NCBI GenBank assembly: GCA_021773015.1
Contig: JAJFKW010000001.1
Location: 310,001-374,000, forward strand
Length of the DNA: 64,000 nucleotides
Origin: Woeseia sp.
GTDB taxonomy: Bacteria > Pseudomonadota > Gammaproteobacteria > Steroidobacterales > Woeseiaceae
Direction: 5' to 3'
The position numbers and the translations under genes are program-made. The notes under the pieces were generated by a model. That model did no database searches and was not told the DNA's origin. It saw nothing but the letters and a program-made list of their open reading frames with translations. Shown here in pieces: positions 62,457 through 64,000 of the stretch; the first letter of the stretch is position 1, and the number at the start of each line of letters is the position of its first letter.

Positions 62457-64000
62457 TCAAGTTTCGGACGCATTTTTTTCCCATTCCGGTGCTACTGTGA
62501 CTGCGCCTTCGGATGCAGTACCCACCATCGCACGATACTTTGCGAGCGTCCCACGCGTGACATTGGACTTCGGCCGCTGCCATCGGTCACGTCGGCGCGC
62601 CAGTTCGTCATCACTGACATTGACGTCTATCCGCTTGTCTTGCGCGTCAATCGTGATTTGGTCGCCGTCTTCGAGCAGCGCAATGGGTCCACCCAATGCG
62701 GCCTCAGGAGTCACATGACCGACTACGAAACCGTGACTACCGCCAGAGAATCGACCGTCGGTAATAAGCGCAACGTCGGCGCCGAGCCCTTTGCCCATGA
62801 TTGCGCTCGTCGGACTCAACATTTCTCGCATGCCCGGCCCCCCGCGTGGACCCTCGTATCGAATAACCACGACATCACCTGCCGCAACGATACCGTCGAG
62901 GATAGCCTGCAGGGCAAGCTCCTCTGACGGATAAACGCGAGCGCGACCAACGAACCTTAATCCTTCTTTGCCACTGATTTTCGCAACTGCGCCATCCGGA
63001 GCAACGTTCCCGTATAGCACCACGAGATGACTATCGGCTTTGATAGGCTTGTCAAATCCTCGAACTACCGTTTGCTCAGCGGGATAGTCGTCGACATCCG
63101 ACAAGTTCTCAGCCATTGTCTTGCCGGTCACAGTTAGGCAATCGCCATGCAGCAATCCTTTATCCAACAGGCGTTTCATCAAAGGCTGAATACCGCCAAT
63201 CGCTATTAACTCGGACATCAGATATTTTCCGCTTGGTTTGACGTCAGCAAGGACCGGCACGCGCTTGCCGACCCGCTCAAAATCATCCAACGACAACGCC
63301 ACACTTGCTTCATTTGCCATGGCAAGCAGATGCAAGACCGCATTCGTGGATCCGCCCAGCGCGATAACGACAGTCATCGCATTCTCAAATGCTTCAAAGG
63401 TAAGAATATCGGAAGGTCGGATATTTCGTTCTATGAGGTTCATTACCGCCGCACCAGCACGTCGACAGTCTTCAATCTTGCTGCTTGATACTGCTTCTTG
63501 CGCCGAACTATTGCCTAAACTCAAACCTAATGCCTCAATAGCGGACGCCATCGTGTTCGCCGTATACATTCCACCGCAAGCTCCAGGACCAGGAATAGCG
63601 GTCTGCTCAACCTCCAGAAGTTGCTGATCGCTGATATTGCCGGCGGCGTGAGCGCCGACTGCTTCAAATACCGAAACAATATCGCGTCGACCGGCACCTG
63701 GTTTAATCGTGCCACCGTAGACAAAAATGGATGGCCGATTGATGCGTGCCAACGCCATTACGCATGCCGGCATATTTTTGTCGCAGCCACCAATCGTAAT
63801 AACACCATCGAAGCCCTGCGCCCCGGTTACCGCCTCAATCGAATCAGCAATAATTTCCCGCGAAACTAATGAATAGCGCATGCCCTCCGTGCCCATGGAG
63901 ATGCCGTCAGAAACGGTAATGGTATTGAAGATAACCGCCTTGCCGTCGGACTGGTCCACGCCGCTAGCCGCTTCGCGGGCTAGATCGTCGAGATGCATAT
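62457..64000 (-). CDS. ilvD: Dihydroxy-acid dehydratase, C-terminal part (runs off the right edge)
   Basis: More than 510 residues of an enzyme of about 560-610, truncated at its N-terminus by the window edge. It dehydrates 2,3-dihydroxy acids in the valine, leucine and isoleucine path. Visible Fe-S-cluster cysteines are in G-G-C-D-K-N-M-P-A and G-P-G-A-C-G-G-M-Y. Later [22 protein letters not shown] and [10 protein letters not shown] are signatures. The first cluster cysteine lies outside. It is 7 kb from the ilvC-leuB operon and separately transcribed. Confidence 0.95.
   Translation of the reverse strand, partial: MHLDDLAREAASGVDQSDGKAVIFNTITVSDGISMGTEGMRYSLVSREIIADSIEAVTGAQGFDGVITIGGCDKNMPACVMALARINRPSIFVYGGTIKPGAGRRDIVSVFEAVGAHAAGNISDQQLLEVEQTAIPGPGACGGMYTANTMASAIEALGLSLGNSSAQEAVSSSKIEDCRRAGAAVMNLIERNIRPSDILTFEAFENAMTVVIALGGSTNAVLHLLAMANEASVALSLDDFERVGKRVPVLADVKPSGKYLMSELIAIGGIQPLMKRLLDKGLLHGDCLTVTGKTMAENLSDVDDYPAEQTVVRGFDKPIKADSHLVVLYGNVAPDGAVAKISGKEGLRFVGRARVYPSEELALQAILDGIVAAGDVVVIRYEGPRGGPGMREMLSPTSAIMGKGLGADVALITDGRFSGGSHGFVVGHVTPEAALGGPIALLEDGDQITIDAQDKRIDVNVSDDELARRRDRWQRPKSNVTRGTLAKYRAMVGTASEGAVTVAPEWEKNASET

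Noticed and set aside
62119-62718. 199-codon plus-strand frame across the ilvD/lysine-gene gap.
   Set aside because: It is antisense to both genes and includes the terminator A-run; no downstream gene on that strand could use it as a leader.
1-64000. tRNA, rRNA, insertion sequences, prophage or CRISPR arrays.
   Set aside because: Reading both strands I saw no cloverleaf-like CCA-ended gene, no transposase or integrase, and no regularly spaced repeats. A covariance search for tRNA could not be run.

Overview
The window reads as a chromosomal segment of a free-living, aerobic gammaproteobacterium. The evidence is the gene order pilZ-holB-tmk-mltG-pabC-pabB-fabF-acpP-fabG-fabD, type II secretion genes, a TonB2-type energy module, and an aspartate kinase/diaminopimelate decarboxylase fusion of the kind known from Xanthomonadales and relatives. 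A TrpR-like gene in front of the his operon and an S-box riboswitch in front of metB point the same way. Base composition looks close to 50% G+C by eye and codon use is even throughout. I see no insertion sequence, prophage, CRISPR array, tRNA or rRNA. Almost all of the DNA codes for protein and most genes lie in tight operons.

Layout. 1-1142 (minus): a truncated di-haem MbnH-like gene and its partner mbnP. 1270-4454: a coiled-coil membrane protein, a glycerophosphodiester phosphodiesterase, an orphan TIR-like protein and an EEP-family nuclease/phosphatase. 4488-7754 (plus): a FadJ-like beta-oxidation enzyme and a cNMP-binding/rhodanese fusion. 7825-16688 (minus): pilZ-holB-tmk-mltG-pabC-pabB-fabF-acpP-fabG-fabD. 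16729-23012: a rhombosortase divergent from a gspGHIJKLMN operon. 23036-29113 (minus): an AddAB-like helicase-nuclease pair whose 3' end carries a diverged tandem duplicate. 29118-31613 (minus): alaA and a CoA-transferase. 31813-36523: a DUF6491 protein, etfBA, a peroxiredoxin, an acyl-CoA dehydrogenase and a 2Fe-2S ferredoxin. 36683-41894 (minus): DUF3450-ttpC-exbB-exbD-tonB-TPR, closed by a strong terminator. 42246-43460 (minus): an acyl-CoA dehydrogenase.

The right third is amino-acid biosynthesis. An attenuator with a Leu-rich leader peptide precedes ilvC-leuA-ilvE-leuC-leuD-leuB (43857-50851). Convergent metB follows, under an S-box (SAM-I) riboswitch. A TrpR-like regulator gene with a palindromic operator heads hisGDCBHAF-E (52435-59564). 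The convergent lysine-pathway fusion gene and a truncated ilvD close the window.

The most informative observations are the following. The Leu-codon attenuator may sit on a leaderless transcript. hisF appears to start at AUU, because the first canonical start would remove the catalytic Asp11. hisE stands alone, with no hisI. A 110-bp imperfect tandem duplication lies at the end of addA. The rhombosortase sits back to back with the pseudopilin operon. An intrinsic terminator stands just ahead of the lysine fusion gene. I found no convincing wholly new multi-gene system. The items least explained by known biology are the orphan TIR-like protein without a visible catalytic glutamate and the addA tail duplication.
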